A model generated the notes under the pieces. It was given only the letters and a program-made list of their open reading frames with translations. It had not been told where the DNA came from and made no database searches. Positions 1 to 9,146 of a stretch of 64,000 nt of DNA are shown here, in pieces (position 1 is the stretch's first letter; each line of letters opens with the position of its first letter). The position numbers and the translations under genes were made by a program. This DNA comes from Sungkyunkwania multivorans (GTDB lineage: Bacteria > Bacteroidota > Bacteroidia > Flavobacteriales > Flavobacteriaceae), in the NCBI RefSeq assembly GCF_042675645.1, contig NZ_JBHTJH010000010.1:186001-250000 (forward strand). Direction: 5' to 3'.

Positions 1-1
1 A

Positions 2-1576
2 AAGGATCTGAATGATATTGTTTCGGTTTTTGCCGAAGCCATTGGAAAAGACCCTATTTTGATCGAATCCCTGAATGGTGGAAATGCGATCATCGATTCG
101 GTAGCGAGGAGCAGTGATTTTATGACCAATGAGATCTTTAATCGCTACCATTCCGAGACCGAATTGATGCGTTATATCAAAAAACTAGAAAGAAAGGACC
201 TTTCGCTCAATCATTCCATGATCTCTTTAGGCTCTTGCACAATGAAGCTGAATGCTGCGGCTGAAATGCTTTCATTGAGCAATCCGCAATGGGGCAATAT
301 TCATCCCTTTGCTCCACTTTCTCAGGTCGAAGGCTATCAGAGCATGCTAAAACGCCTAGAGGAACAACTAAATGAGATCACTGGATTTTCGGGCACCTCG
401 TTACAACCAAACTCTGGGGCTCAAGGTGAGTTTGCTGGGTTGATGGTGATACGAGCGTATCATCATTCTCGAGGCGACCTTGAAAGAAATATTTGCTTGG
501 TTCCTGCATCGGCGCATGGCACCAACCCAGCATCGGCGGTGATGGCCGGTATGAAAGTGGTCGTTACCAAGACCGCTGAGAATGGCAACATCGATGTTGA
601 TGACCTTCGTGAAAAAGCGGAGAAATACAAAGATCATCTCGCAGCATTGATGGTCACATATCCGTCCACACATGGCGTATTTGAATCTTCGATTCAAGAG
701 ATCACCAAGATCATTCACGATAATGGAGGGCAGGTATATATGGATGGTGCCAATATGAATGCCCAGGTAGGACTTACAAATCCGGCCACCATTGGTGCCG
801 ATGTATGTCACCTTAATTTGCACAAAACATTTGCTATTCCACATGGTGGTGGTGGGCCGGGTGTTGGCCCGATCTGTGTCGCAGAACATCTAGTGCCCTT
901 TTTACCGAGTAACCCAGTAGTGACCACAGGTGGCGACCAAGCGATCACAGCCATTTCAGCCGCTCCTTGGGGAAGCGCATTGGCATGCCTTATCTCGTAC
1001 GGATATATTACGATGCTAGGCGCAGAAGGATTGAAAAAGGCAACCATTTATGCCATCTTAAATGCCAATTACATCAAAGACCGCTTAGAGGGTCATTATG
1101 AAGTTCTCTATAAAGGAGAACGCGGTCGTGCTGCGCACGAAATGATCATCGATTGCCGTCCATTTAAAGAGCACGGTATCGAAGTCGTGGACATCGCCAA
1201 GAGATTGATGGACTATGGTTTTCACGCGCCTACGGTATCTTTTCCGGTCGCAGGTACGATGATGATAGAACCTACGGAAAGTGAGAGCCTTACAGAATTG
1301 GACCGTTTTTGTGATGCCATGATCTCTATAAGAAAGGAGATCGCAGAGGCGAGCAAAGAAGACGGAAACAATGTGTTGAAGAACGCTCCGCATACACAGG
1401 TAATGCTGACTTCTGATACTTGGGATCTTCCTTACAGCAGGCAAAAAGCTGCTTTTCCATTAGACTTTGTATCAGATAATAAGTTTTGGCCAAGTGTGCG
1501 CCGTGTAGATGACGCCTATGGCGACCGTAACTTGATATGCACCTGTGCGCCTATCGAAGAATATATGGAAGCTTAG
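2..1576 (+). CDS. gcvP: Glycine dehydrogenase (decarboxylating), P protein, 3' part
   Basis: This is the C-terminal part of the PLP-dependent P protein of the glycine cleavage system, which decarboxylates glycine and passes the aminomethyl group to the lipoyl H protein. The frame is open from base 2, so the gene begins upstream; about 524 of the usual roughly 950 residues are present. Family hallmarks seen are SCTMKLN, the glycine-rich HGTNPASA region, and LHKTFAIPHGGGGPG, whose lysine (codon at 824-826) is the expected PLP Schiff-base residue. The end, with RVDDAYGDRNLICTC near the C terminus, matches complete family members. The next gene begins 10 bases after the stop, so co-transcription is possible. 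Confidence 0.97.
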   Translation, partial: KDLNDIVSVFAEAIGKDPILIESLNGGNAIIDSVARSSDFMTNEIFNRYHSETELMRYIKKLERKDLSLNHSMISLGSCTMKLNAAAEMLSLSNPQWGNIHPFAPLSQVEGYQSMLKRLEEQLNEITGFSGTSLQPNSGAQGEFAGLMVIRAYHHSRGDLERNICLVPASAHGTNPASAVMAGMKVVVTKTAENGNIDVDDLREKAEKYKDHLAALMVTYPSTHGVFESSIQEITKIIHDNGGQVYMDGANMNAQVGLTNPATIGADVCHLNLHKTFAIPHGGGGPGVGPICVAEHLVPFLPSNPVVTTGGDQAITAISAAPWGSALACLISYGYITMLGAEGLKKATIYAILNANYIKDRLEGHYEVLYKGERGRAAHEMIIDCRPFKEHGIEVVDIAKRLMDYGFHAPTVSFPVAGTMMIEPTESESLTELDRFCDAMISIRKEIAEASKEDGNNVLKNAPHTQVMLTSDTWDLPYSRQKAAFPLDFVSDNKFWPSVRRVDDAYGDRNLICTCAPIEEYMEA

Positions 1577-1586
1577 TCATTCTTTG

Positions 1587-2090
1587 ATGAATAAGGCAAA
1601 GGATATTATTGAAAAACTGCAGTTGCAGCCACATCCTGAAGGAGGCTACTTTAGGGAGACCTACAGAAGTGCAGGCGTCATCACCGAAGAGAATTTAGGT
1701 GAAAGCTACCAAGGTAGTCGGAACTATTGCACCTGCATCTACTTTCTGCTGACGTCAGATAACTTCTCTGCCTTTCATCGAATTAACCAGGACGAGATAT
1801 GGCACTTTTATGATGGTGCTCCGATTCTCTTACACCTAATTGCACCTAATGGTCGTTACAGCAGTATCACTATCGGCAATGCGCTCGAAAAAGCTCAAGT
1901 CCCACAATTCATTGTGCCAGGAGGCCATTGGTTCGCTGCCGAAGTGCCTACAGAAAACACCTTCAGTTTGGTAGGTTGTACGGTATCACCTGGATTTGAT
2001 TTTCAAGATTTTGACCTGCCAATGCGGCAAATGCTAGTGGAAAAATTCCCTCAACACAAAGCCATCATCACAAAACTGACGCATGCTTAA
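1587..2090 (+). CDS. Cupin superfamily protein (DUF985/cupin_5 type)
   Basis: This is a small single-domain cupin of 167 residues, likely cytoplasmic, of unknown substrate. The opening LQLQPHPEGGYFRETYRS and the later FHRINQDEIWHFYDG, PGGHWFAAE and LVGCTVSPGFDF are the typical signature of the DUF985/cupin_5 family. The ATG at 1587 is preferred because an upstream in-frame start would overlap the end of gcvP and add residues without homology. No enzymatic role can be assigned. The stop overlaps the stop of the convergent slipin gene by 4 bases (TTAA), leaving no room for a terminator between them. Confidence 0.85.
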   Translation: MNKAKDIIEKLQLQPHPEGGYFRETYRSAGVITEENLGESYQGSRNYCTCIYFLLTSDNFSAFHRINQDEIWHFYDGAPILLHLIAPNGRYSSITIGNALEKAQVPQFIVPGGHWFAAEVPTENTFSLVGCTVSPGFDFQDFDLPMRQMLVEKFPQHKAIITKLTHA

Positions 2091-2827
2091 TCATCTTTTG
2101 GTTTTCTTGGCAACACTTCCTCTGGAAACGGGAAAAGAATAGTTGAATTCTTCTCGGCCGCGATATTAGAAAGTGTTTGATAAAGTCGCAACTTGATCGC
2201 CGAGGGCGATTGGTCGATCAATTTACCCGCTTCCAATAATTTCCCTGCGGCTTGTTCCTCGGCCAATGCCAAAATGATACGTGCCCTGCGCGATCGCTCG
2301 GCTTCGGCCTGGTTGGCCATCATACGTTTCATATTTTCTGGCAGTTGAATATCCTTGATCTTCACGTCGATGATGTCTATCCCCCATTCGCTGGTCTCTT
2401 GAACCACAATAGCCTTGATGTTCTTACCCATTTCTTCGCGCTTAGATAAGATCGTATCCAACTCAACCTTTCCGCATACATCTCGCAAGGCGGCCTGAGA
2501 AAGCTGTGTGATCGCAAATCTATATTCTTCCACCTCTAGAACGGCTTTTTCTGGATCGTTGATCTTAAAGAAGACAACACCGTCAATACTACACGGAACA
2601 TTATCCTCTGTCATCACTTCTTGCGAAACAATGTTGATCGTTATCACTCGGATATCCACTATTTGAATCGTTTCAATGATCGGAATGATCCATCGAAAAC
2701 CAGGCTTAAGGATCTTTACATATTTTCCAAATCTAAATTTTAAGGCTCTTTTGTATTCAAATATGACACGTATTCCTGTCAATAGAAATACAACGAATAG
2801 GACACTGATAATTGTTATAGGGTTCAT
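2087..2827 (-). CDS. Slipin family protein (SPFH/band 7, stomatin-like)
   Basis: The 246-residue protein has one N-terminal membrane segment (about residues 3-22) followed by an SPFH/band-7 domain (about 30-190) with the characteristic stretch VDIRVITINIVSQEVMTEDN and the phrase LSQAALRDVCGKVELD. An Ala/Glu-rich helix (MMANQAEAERSRRARIILA) follows, as in slipins and stomatins. These proteins oligomerise on the inner membrane and scaffold membrane microdomains. The usual partner, an NfeD protein, is not next to it here. The gene is monocistronic by position and converges on the cupin gene with a 4-base stop overlap. Confidence 0.92.
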   Translation of the reverse strand: MNPITIISVLFVVFLLTGIRVIFEYKRALKFRFGKYVKILKPGFRWIIPIIETIQIVDIRVITINIVSQEVMTEDNVPCSIDGVVFFKINDPEKAVLEVEEYRFAITQLSQAALRDVCGKVELDTILSKREEMGKNIKAIVVQETSEWGIDIIDVKIKDIQLPENMKRMMANQAEAERSRRARIILALAEEQAAGKLLEAGKLIDQSPSAIKLRLYQTLSNIAAEKNSTILFPFPEEVLPRKPKDD

Positions 2828-3133
2828 ACTATTTTGTTTGATGATTAGGAATAAGAAAACAGACGGTAAAAGTGCTGGTTAAAGCCATTTTATGAGGTTC
2901 CAACCAAAAGCGCTAGGTTCGTTTCATTAAAGACAAAAGGATCTTGGATTGATAAAGGGGATTCTCTTAAAGTTACGAAAATTAAGGCGGGCATGGAAAC
3001 GATTGGACAGCTAATTGGTTTGGCAAATAATTCGACTAAAATAGCAACACGTCTAAAAAAAATGCAACACATCGTCAAGTATGGTCATTACCAAAAATAG
3101 TTTCTATTTTATAGCAGATAAAACCTCCCTTTC
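2828..3133. other. Intergenic spacer, no convincing gene
   Basis: This 306-base divergent spacer lies between the slipin and the secreted-protein gene. A 62-codon frame on the minus strand has no family resemblance and is not called. Two GCAACAC heptamers (3044-3050 and 3064-3070) lie 20 bases apart around an A-run. No hairpin with a T-run was seen. Confidence 0.5.
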
Positions 3134-3982
3134 ATGAAACATCCGATTCGAATCACATTCCTTTTTATCGTTTTCTCTTCGATCACTATTGCTCAGAGCA
3201 ATCTTCCAAACGGCATCTGGTATGGTGGTGAGGGTGCATTTAGCTATGGAAACGCCAATGGCGTTTATATCTTTCAAGATGGCATGATATATAGAGCAGG
3301 TCTGATGAAAGATAAAGGACGATACGACATATGGACAAAAAATGATGAAAATACGGCGAAATATAATTTCAAAGAGGCAAGCCTTACCAACAACAACAAT
3401 AGTAGCCATACTTGGATCAACACCTGTGATGGATGTCCATGGACGGAAACCCAGACTGGAAATTTCTTTTATCATGGCAATCCCTACATCTTAGAATATT
3501 CTTGGAAACGCTCGGTGAATAACAACAAGTCTCAAGATTGTTTCGACGAAAATGAGAACTGCTTTACAAAAAATGCTAAAGGATTTGCACGATTGGTTCC
3601 AATTTATATTAAAAGAGATGTGCCTGTTGGAGGGAAAGGCTCGAATACTGTAGAACTTTATGAGTTACGGGTCACTGACCAAACGACGGAGCTAACACTA
3701 AAATTTAATCAGTCCGATCTTGGAGGCACATTGCATCCTCCTGGTGGTGAGAAGGCTTACAAGATAATTGACAACACTGGCAAGGAATACAAGCTGCTAG
3801 CCCAATATGGCTGGAATGGAGACGGTTCCATGGGCTTCGGATATCAAAAGAAGATCCTTGCGTCCACTTATGTGATCCTGTTTTTTGAAAAAATTGACAT
3901 CACCACCGTGAAAAATTTTAATTTGAAGGAAGGGAACTGTAGTGAACGCTGTTGGAATTTTTATGACATAAGAATTGAGTAA
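3134..3982 (+). CDS. Secreted protein of unknown function
   Basis: The 282-residue protein starts with a signal peptide (MKHPIRITFLFIVFSSITIAQ, probable cleavage after AQ) and is otherwise soluble. I do not recognise a domain. Visible features are a tryptophan/glycine-rich N-terminal part (NLPNGIWYGGEGAF), a cysteine pair in NTCDGCPW and another in NCSERCWNFYD, so disulfides are plausible in the periplasm or outside the cell. The middle part (about 155-265) is beta-rich and resembles proteins that compare measured values in free text, but no function follows. It is flanked by spacers of about 300 and 260 bases and is probably transcribed alone. Confidence 0.75.
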   Translation: MKHPIRITFLFIVFSSITIAQSNLPNGIWYGGEGAFSYGNANGVYIFQDGMIYRAGLMKDKGRYDIWTKNDENTAKYNFKEASLTNNNNSSHTWINTCDGCPWTETQTGNFFYHGNPYILEYSWKRSVNNNKSQDCFDENENCFTKNAKGFARLVPIYIKRDVPVGGKGSNTVELYELRVTDQTTELTLKFNQSDLGGTLHPPGGEKAYKIIDNTGKEYKLLAQYGWNGDGSMGFGYQKKILASTYVILFFEKIDITTVKNFNLKEGNCSERCWNFYDIRIE

Positions 3983-4166
3983 GAACAGCCTCGAAGTTTC
4001 TTGACAATCGTAATTTCTGTCGAAATCGGCTGGTCCTTACCTTATTCGAATAAGCGAGTCAATAATTACTTAAAATACTGATAGCAAGTTAGTTTAAACC
4101 TATTCATAAGTATGACGCCCTGTGTTTGACCATCGATAAATTGTGAAATCTACCTTTTGGGCATCG

Positions 4167-4217
4167 TAGCATATTTTATGCTAGCATAATATACTTACAA
4201 TGGTTCTTCTACCTTTG
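4167..4217 (+). promoter_or_regulatory. Promoter with upstream palindrome for the FabH-like gene
   Basis: A perfect TAnnTTTG -7 element (TACCTTTG, 4210-4217) lies 23 bases before the ATG at 4241. A perfect 7-bp inverted repeat with 3-base spacer, TAGCATATTTTATGCTA (4167-4183), is centred 35 bases upstream of that box. No good -33 TTTG is present, so an activator bound at the palindrome is an inference. Confidence 0.5.
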
Positions 4218-4240
4218 TTTACAACCATCAGATACAAATT

Positions 4241-5299
4241 ATGGGTATAAAGATCATCGGCACAGGAAGTTACCTTCCTTCAGAAGTAGAAAAGAACGAA
4301 GACTTCATTCAACAAGAATTTTTGAACGAAGACGGAACCCCTTTTGCTCAAGAGACCGGCGTTATCATTGAAAAGTTTAAAGCTATCACAGGTATTGGCG
4401 AACGTCGCTATGCCAGTAAAGAACTTAACGCCTCTGACCTCGCTTTCTATGCCGCGGAAAAAGCTATTGCAAATGCCAATATCGATCCAGAAACCATCGA
4501 TTATATCATTGTTGCCCATAATTTTGGTGATGTGCGTCATGGAACCGTACAGAGCGATATGTTACCCAGTTTGGCATCGCGGGTGAAACATTTGCTCTGC
4601 ATCAAGAATCCAAAGTGTATTGCCTACGACCTTATTTTTGGATGTCCTGGTTGGGTAGAAGGAATGATACAAGCTCATGCATTTATAAGATCTGGTATTG
4701 CAAAGAGGTGCATGGTCATCGGAGCCGAAACCTTATCACGTGTAGTGGATAAATTTGACCGCGACTCCATGATATTTTCAGATGGTGCCGGTGCCACGAT
4801 CATCGAAGCAACCGATGAGAAAAATGGAATCTTAGCCCACGAAAGCGCCTCTTACACGACCGAGGAGGCCGGCTACCTCTATTTTGGAAACTCATATCAT
4901 CCCGATGCCTGTCAAAAAACACGCTTTATTAAGATGCACGGGCGCAAGATCTATGAATTTGCACTTAGCAAGGTCCCTGCAGCGATGAAGGAGTGTCTAG
5001 ACAAGAGCGGAAAAAAGATCGACGATGTAAAAAAGATCTTTTTACACCAAGCCAATGAGAAGATGGATGAGGCCATCGCAAAGCGATTCTTTAGATTGTA
5101 TAAGAAACAAGTTCCCGAAGGTGTGATGCCGATGAACATCCACAAGCTCGGCAACAGCTCGGTCGCCACCATCCCTACATTGCTCGATATGGTACGGCAC
5201 GATCAGATAGAGCGACAGGCCATAAATAAGGGGGATGTGATCATCTTTGCAAGTGTCGGCGCAGGTATGAATATCAATGCCTTAATTTACGAAGTGTAG
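4241..5299 (+). CDS. 3-oxoacyl-ACP synthase III family protein (FabH-like)
   Basis: This is a thiolase-fold condensing enzyme of 352 residues. The catalytic triad is visible: Cys135 in LIFGCPGW, His269 in IFLHQAN and Asn305 in HKLGNSS. The opening IKIIGTGSYLPSE is standard for beta-ketoacyl-ACP synthase III. The insertion after residue 20 and the length above the roughly 320 of housekeeping FabH point to the divergent FabH-like group common in Flavobacteriia, rather than the fatty acid starter enzyme itself. Substrates are therefore uncertain: acyl-CoA or acyl-ACP plus malonyl-ACP is the family reaction. No acyl carrier protein or other lipid gene is adjacent. Confidence 0.9.
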   Translation: MGIKIIGTGSYLPSEVEKNEDFIQQEFLNEDGTPFAQETGVIIEKFKAITGIGERRYASKELNASDLAFYAAEKAIANANIDPETIDYIIVAHNFGDVRHGTVQSDMLPSLASRVKHLLCIKNPKCIAYDLIFGCPGWVEGMIQAHAFIRSGIAKRCMVIGAETLSRVVDKFDRDSMIFSDGAGATIIEATDEKNGILAHESASYTTEEAGYLYFGNSYHPDACQKTRFIKMHGRKIYEFALSKVPAAMKECLDKSGKKIDDVKKIFLHQANEKMDEAIAKRFFRLYKKQVPEGVMPMNIHKLGNSSVATIPTLLDMVRHDQIERQAINKGDVIIFASVGAGMNINALIYEV

Positions 5300-5364
5300 A
5301 TCGAATTGATTATTTTCGTTAGGCGATAGACTAGACGTGCTATGCTTCCCGTTATGGCTGCTTA

Positions 5365-8289
5365 ATGAAAGAAACCCTCATATTCATACTGATATTTACC
5401 ACAATGGCGGTACAGGCTCAGATTCCTGGGCTTACACAATTTACCATTGACAATGGTCTGCCAAGCAATACTGTTTACGATGTTATTCAAGATGAACAAG
5501 GTTTCATATGGCTGGCTACAGACAATGGGGTAAGCAAGTTCGATGGCAAGAGCTTTTCGAACTATGCCCTTGAAGATGGACTTCCAGACAATGAGATCCT
5601 GTATTTTTTCAAAGATTCAAAACAGCGAATTTGGCTCATCGCCTTCAACGGGAAAATAGGATATTACCATAACGGTCGCTTTCACAATGCCGACAACACT
5701 GAATTTCTGGGAAGCTTAACATTTCGCCAATATGTAAGCGATATCTATGAGGACTCTCGCGGAAATATTTGGTTTTACCAATTCAAGGATGGTGTGAAGA
5801 CATTAGCAAATGACAATAGCGTTACTTCATTTGACAAAATCCCTCTAATTCACGAAAAAAAAGGCCCATATACCTGCATCTTATTCGCAGAGAAAAAAGA
5901 AGGGGAGGTGATTTTGACCCATCAAAATATTGCTGATCTAAAGAAGCACGACTTTGAGGATTATGATATCGAAACAAACAAGCTGTATACCCTTAACTTT
6001 AAAAAGGATGACCAGTGGGGGATTTCCGAAAATAGCACCCTTCGACCTAATGATGCTTCCTACCTTAAAGAAATGTATAATGTATCGTATCATGAGCGCA
6101 TGAACAATCCGCAATACGGCTCGAATCCCCCATATTTTATCATGTCGAAATTCAGCAACGGTACCTTCTGGGTCACCAATTGTGAGAATGGTGTGAATAT
6201 CTACGACCCATCTGCCGGACTTGATCGTTACCAAAAGATACTTCCAGACATTCGGTCGTCTAGAAGTTATGAAGATAGAGAGAAAAATGTATGGATCGGA
6301 AGTCTATCTAGCGGTGTTGTATTTCTTCCTAACCAAAATATTACTGGCTATAAGAACGGTACGGACAATGACCTTGTAAGTATTTATGTAGATAACGATT
6401 TTATCTATACCGGAAGTAAAACCGGCACTATCGAAATCTTAAAGAAAATATCATTAGAGAAAGTAGCGCAATTTAAAACATCAGAGATAGGTGCTGTTAA
6501 TGAGATAAAAGCACACGCCAATAACGTTTATTTTCTCAGTGACAATTCGATCATAGCCCTTAACTCGGACCGAAAACCAAAAGAAATTTCTAGAAACGAG
6601 CTACGACCATTTATTGACTTTTCCGTTTTTAAGTCCATCGACTTTCAAAATGACTTCTGGTATACCGCCAATTCGTATGGGATACTGAGAATTCAACGGA
6701 AAGATCTTAGCCAAGAGGTCATATGGAACGAACGAGGCACAAATCTCCATCGCGCCAACAAAGACACCCTATGGATCGGGACCACCAATGGCCTTCACTA
6801 TTACGACAATGATGCAGTGAAGAAATTAAGCACTGAAACGGATTTTGACCGTACAACCATCACAGAAATTGATTCTTACGGTAACAATCTCGTCTTTAGC
6901 TCCAATACATTGGGATTGGGGATACTCAATAAAAACGTCCTTACGTCCTATAATCGACAAGATGGTTTGCTGAGCAACAACATAAAATTTGTACATATTG
7001 ACGACCATAACCATATTTGGATATGCTCCAATACAGGTATTAACCGTTTAAAATTGAATGCAGACAACTCCCTAGAAAGCATCGTTGCCTATACAATTTC
7101 CGATGGTCTCTATACCAATGATGTTCGTTCTTGCTATGTTTTTGAGAACAAATGCTATGTGGCCACTTCGAGTGGCCTGAATATCATAGATCTCAACAAA
7201 GAGCAACACGAGATCCTTCCACCAAAGGTTCATATCAATGAGTTTTATCTAAACAATGAAAAGTTAGATATCGATAGCACCTATACCTTTAGTTACGACC
7301 AGAAGAATATGGAATTTAAATTCGCGGGTATCTCCTTCAAAAGTATGGGGAATATAAGCTATGAATATAAGCTGGACGGGATAGAAAATAGCTGGCTTCG
7401 TACCACTAGCAATGTGGTGAGATATTCATCCTTGCCACCCGGAAATTACAAATTTAAGGTAAAGGCCATCGCAAAAGGCCAGGTAGAGAGTACAAGGCCA
7501 GCATGTATTGCCTTTAGGATAGCCCCACCATTCTACAAGAGAGCGTGGTTCGTAATAACGTGCTTAATACTGCTAATCAGTTTGCTCGGCATATTTATAG
7601 CAAGGCGAATACAAAGGCAAAAGAATATTGAGAGGGCCAAGGCAAAAATAGCCAGTCTCAAGTATCAGGCCTTGATGGCTCAAATGAATCCGCATTTCAT
7701 AAAGAACATGCTTTTCAATATCAATGCCCAGTTGAAACAGGGTGATGGGACCAAGGCCGCCGAAAGTATGGATAAATTCTCCAAACTTATCAACTTGGTA
7801 CTCAAGGCCACAAGATCAAATCTCATCTCTTTGAACGAAGAGATCGACACCTTACGATTATATATCGAATTACAACAAATTCGTCTGGGCAATTCATTCG
7901 ACTACCAGATCCACACAGAAAACATCGATGAGCGTTTATTGAAAAAAATACACATACCACCAATGCTGCTGCAGCCTTTGATAGAAAACAGTATTCTTCA
8001 TGGATTGAGAAATTACGAGCACGGCAACTTAGACATTCTTTTCACCTTGACCAACGACACCCTTACTTGCAAGATCTGCGACAAAGGAATTTTGAATGAA
8101 GACAGCTTGGCCAGCGATGCGGATTTCACTAGCTCGGGCATCTCTGTTCAAAACATAAAGGAACGACTCGCACTTATTAGCGATACAAATGATAGTGAAG
8201 ACATGTTCTGTATCAAAACTTCCATTGATTTTCCTGGGAATAAGACAGGAAGCCTGGTCACATTGAAGATTCCCGCAATTATATTTTAA
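5365..8289 (+). CDS. Propeller-type sensor histidine kinase (LytS-like)
   Basis: The 974-residue protein has a signal peptide (ending VQAQ), a periplasmic region of two-component regulator propeller repeats (for example QDEQGFIWLATDNGVSKFDG), a Y_Y_Y beta-sandwich (about 620-715), one membrane helix (about 727-748) and a cytoplasmic LytS-type His_kinase module (MNPHFIKN, His777) with an ATPase domain (LIENSILHGLRN). It should sense an external signal and phosphorylate the LytTR regulator encoded next. The H-box is unusual: the position after NPHFI, normally Phe, is Lys780, and the usual DNGxG loop reads DKGIL. Targets are unknown; such pairs often control surface or metabolic functions. Confidence 0.93.
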   Translation: MKETLIFILIFTTMAVQAQIPGLTQFTIDNGLPSNTVYDVIQDEQGFIWLATDNGVSKFDGKSFSNYALEDGLPDNEILYFFKDSKQRIWLIAFNGKIGYYHNGRFHNADNTEFLGSLTFRQYVSDIYEDSRGNIWFYQFKDGVKTLANDNSVTSFDKIPLIHEKKGPYTCILFAEKKEGEVILTHQNIADLKKHDFEDYDIETNKLYTLNFKKDDQWGISENSTLRPNDASYLKEMYNVSYHERMNNPQYGSNPPYFIMSKFSNGTFWVTNCENGVNIYDPSAGLDRYQKILPDIRSSRSYEDREKNVWIGSLSSGVVFLPNQNITGYKNGTDNDLVSIYVDNDFIYTGSKTGTIEILKKISLEKVAQFKTSEIGAVNEIKAHANNVYFLSDNSIIALNSDRKPKEISRNELRPFIDFSVFKSIDFQNDFWYTANSYGILRIQRKDLSQEVIWNERGTNLHRANKDTLWIGTTNGLHYYDNDAVKKLSTETDFDRTTITEIDSYGNNLVFSSNTLGLGILNKNVLTSYNRQDGLLSNNIKFVHIDDHNHIWICSNTGINRLKLNADNSLESIVAYTISDGLYTNDVRSCYVFENKCYVATSSGLNIIDLNKEQHEILPPKVHINEFYLNNEKLDIDSTYTFSYDQKNMEFKFAGISFKSMGNISYEYKLDGIENSWLRTTSNVVRYSSLPPGNYKFKVKAIAKGQVESTRPACIAFRIAPPFYKRAWFVITCLILLISLLGIFIARRIQRQKNIERAKAKIASLKYQALMAQMNPHFIKNMLFNINAQLKQGDGTKAAESMDKFSKLINLVLKATRSNLISLNEEIDTLRLYIELQQIRLGNSFDYQIHTENIDERLLKKIHIPPMLLQPLIENSILHGLRNYEHGNLDILFTLTNDTLTCKICDKGILNEDSLASDADFTSSGISVQNIKERLALISDTNDSEDMFCIKTSIDFPGNKTGSLVTLKIPAIIF

Positions 8290-8399
8290 CTTTGTACTAC
8301 TTGGTACGATACATACACATTTTTGAAAGAATACAACAAATTTTGTAACAGATTCGTTGTTCACTCAACCAATCATGTTAAATAAAGCTAACAACCCCT

Positions 8400-9146
8400 A
8401 TGATAGGCGTCGTAATCGTTGAAGACGAAATTGGACATCTGCAGCATCTGACTAGGCTATTAGAAAAGTACTATCCAGAAATGACCATTTTGGGGAATGC
8501 CGACAATGTACAAGGTGCCATCAAATTGATTGAAGACACCGATCCAGAACTTGTCTTTTTAGATATTCAACTAAGGGTTGGGAATGGTTTTGATGTGCTC
8601 GATCATTTTGGAAGCACCATCAAGTTTGAAACTGTTTTCACCACTTCCTTCTTGGACTACAAAGAAAAGGCCATGGATTATTTTGCCTTTTATTATTTGA
8701 ATAAACCTCTTGTTGAGGAAGAGCTGAAGAAGGTCCTCGACAGATATATTTCGAAGAAGACGAACTTTGACCTAGAAAAATACCTGGCCTTTAAAAAACA
8801 ACTGGAAAATAAGGATGATTATCTGACCCTATCAACCTCTTCGGGTTATGAGGTCCTAGACGTACGTAATATTATCTTTTGCGAGGCGAATGGTAGTTAT
8901 TGTGCCTTTCATACCACGGATAACAAACAATTCGTATCGTCCAATAATCTCAAGAAGGTGGAAAGCCTATTACAAGAAGCTAATTTTTGTAGAATCCACC
9001 GTTCTATACTGATCAACTTAAAGCATGTTAAGGGATTTAACAAGGACGGTGTCATTAACCTGACCAATGGTCATAATGTGACCATTGCCTCACGAAACCG
9101 TAAGAACATCCTAAACATGTTGAAGATCATGTACGGTATCCTCTAG
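8400..9146 (+). CDS. LytTR family DNA-binding response regulator
   Basis: The 248-residue protein has an N-terminal receiver domain (VVIVEDE at 4-10, phospho-acceptor Asp55 in LVFLDIQL, conserved Lys in YLNKPL) and a C-terminal LytTR domain (about 140-245, with FCRIHRSILINLKHVKGF). It is the obvious partner of the upstream LytS-like kinase, from which it is separated by 110 bases. LytTR proteins bind short direct repeats spaced about 21 bp; three arrays with that geometry exist at 34.3-35.5 kb in this window, but a link is only a hypothesis. The stop overlaps the convergent phosphatase gene by 4 bases (CTAG). Confidence 0.95.
   Translation: MIGVVIVEDEIGHLQHLTRLLEKYYPEMTILGNADNVQGAIKLIEDTDPELVFLDIQLRVGNGFDVLDHFGSTIKFETVFTTSFLDYKEKAMDYFAFYYLNKPLVEEELKKVLDRYISKKTNFDLEKYLAFKKQLENKDDYLTLSTSSGYEVLDVRNIIFCEANGSYCAFHTTDNKQFVSSNNLKKVESLLQEANFCRIHRSILINLKHVKGFNKDGVINLTNGHNVTIASRNRKNILNMLKIMYGIL

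Noticed and set aside
401..889. 162-codon frame on the minus strand inside gcvP
   Set aside because: Lies fully opposite the conserved GcvP coding region and has no recognisable features.
3044..3070. GCAACAC direct repeat spaced 20 bases, compared with the 21-bp repeats at 34-35 kb
   Set aside because: Spacing and sequence differ and only two copies exist with an A-run between them; not strong enough to call an operator.
2890..3078. 62-codon minus-strand frame upstream of the slipin gene
   Set aside because: No family resemblance, hydrophobic and cysteine-rich by chance, and in a spacer with no promoter in that orientation.
8290..8399. Search for LytTR-type direct repeats before the LytTR gene (autoregulation)
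   Set aside because: TTGTAAC and GTTGTTC-like words occur but without 21-bp spacing or clear repeat.
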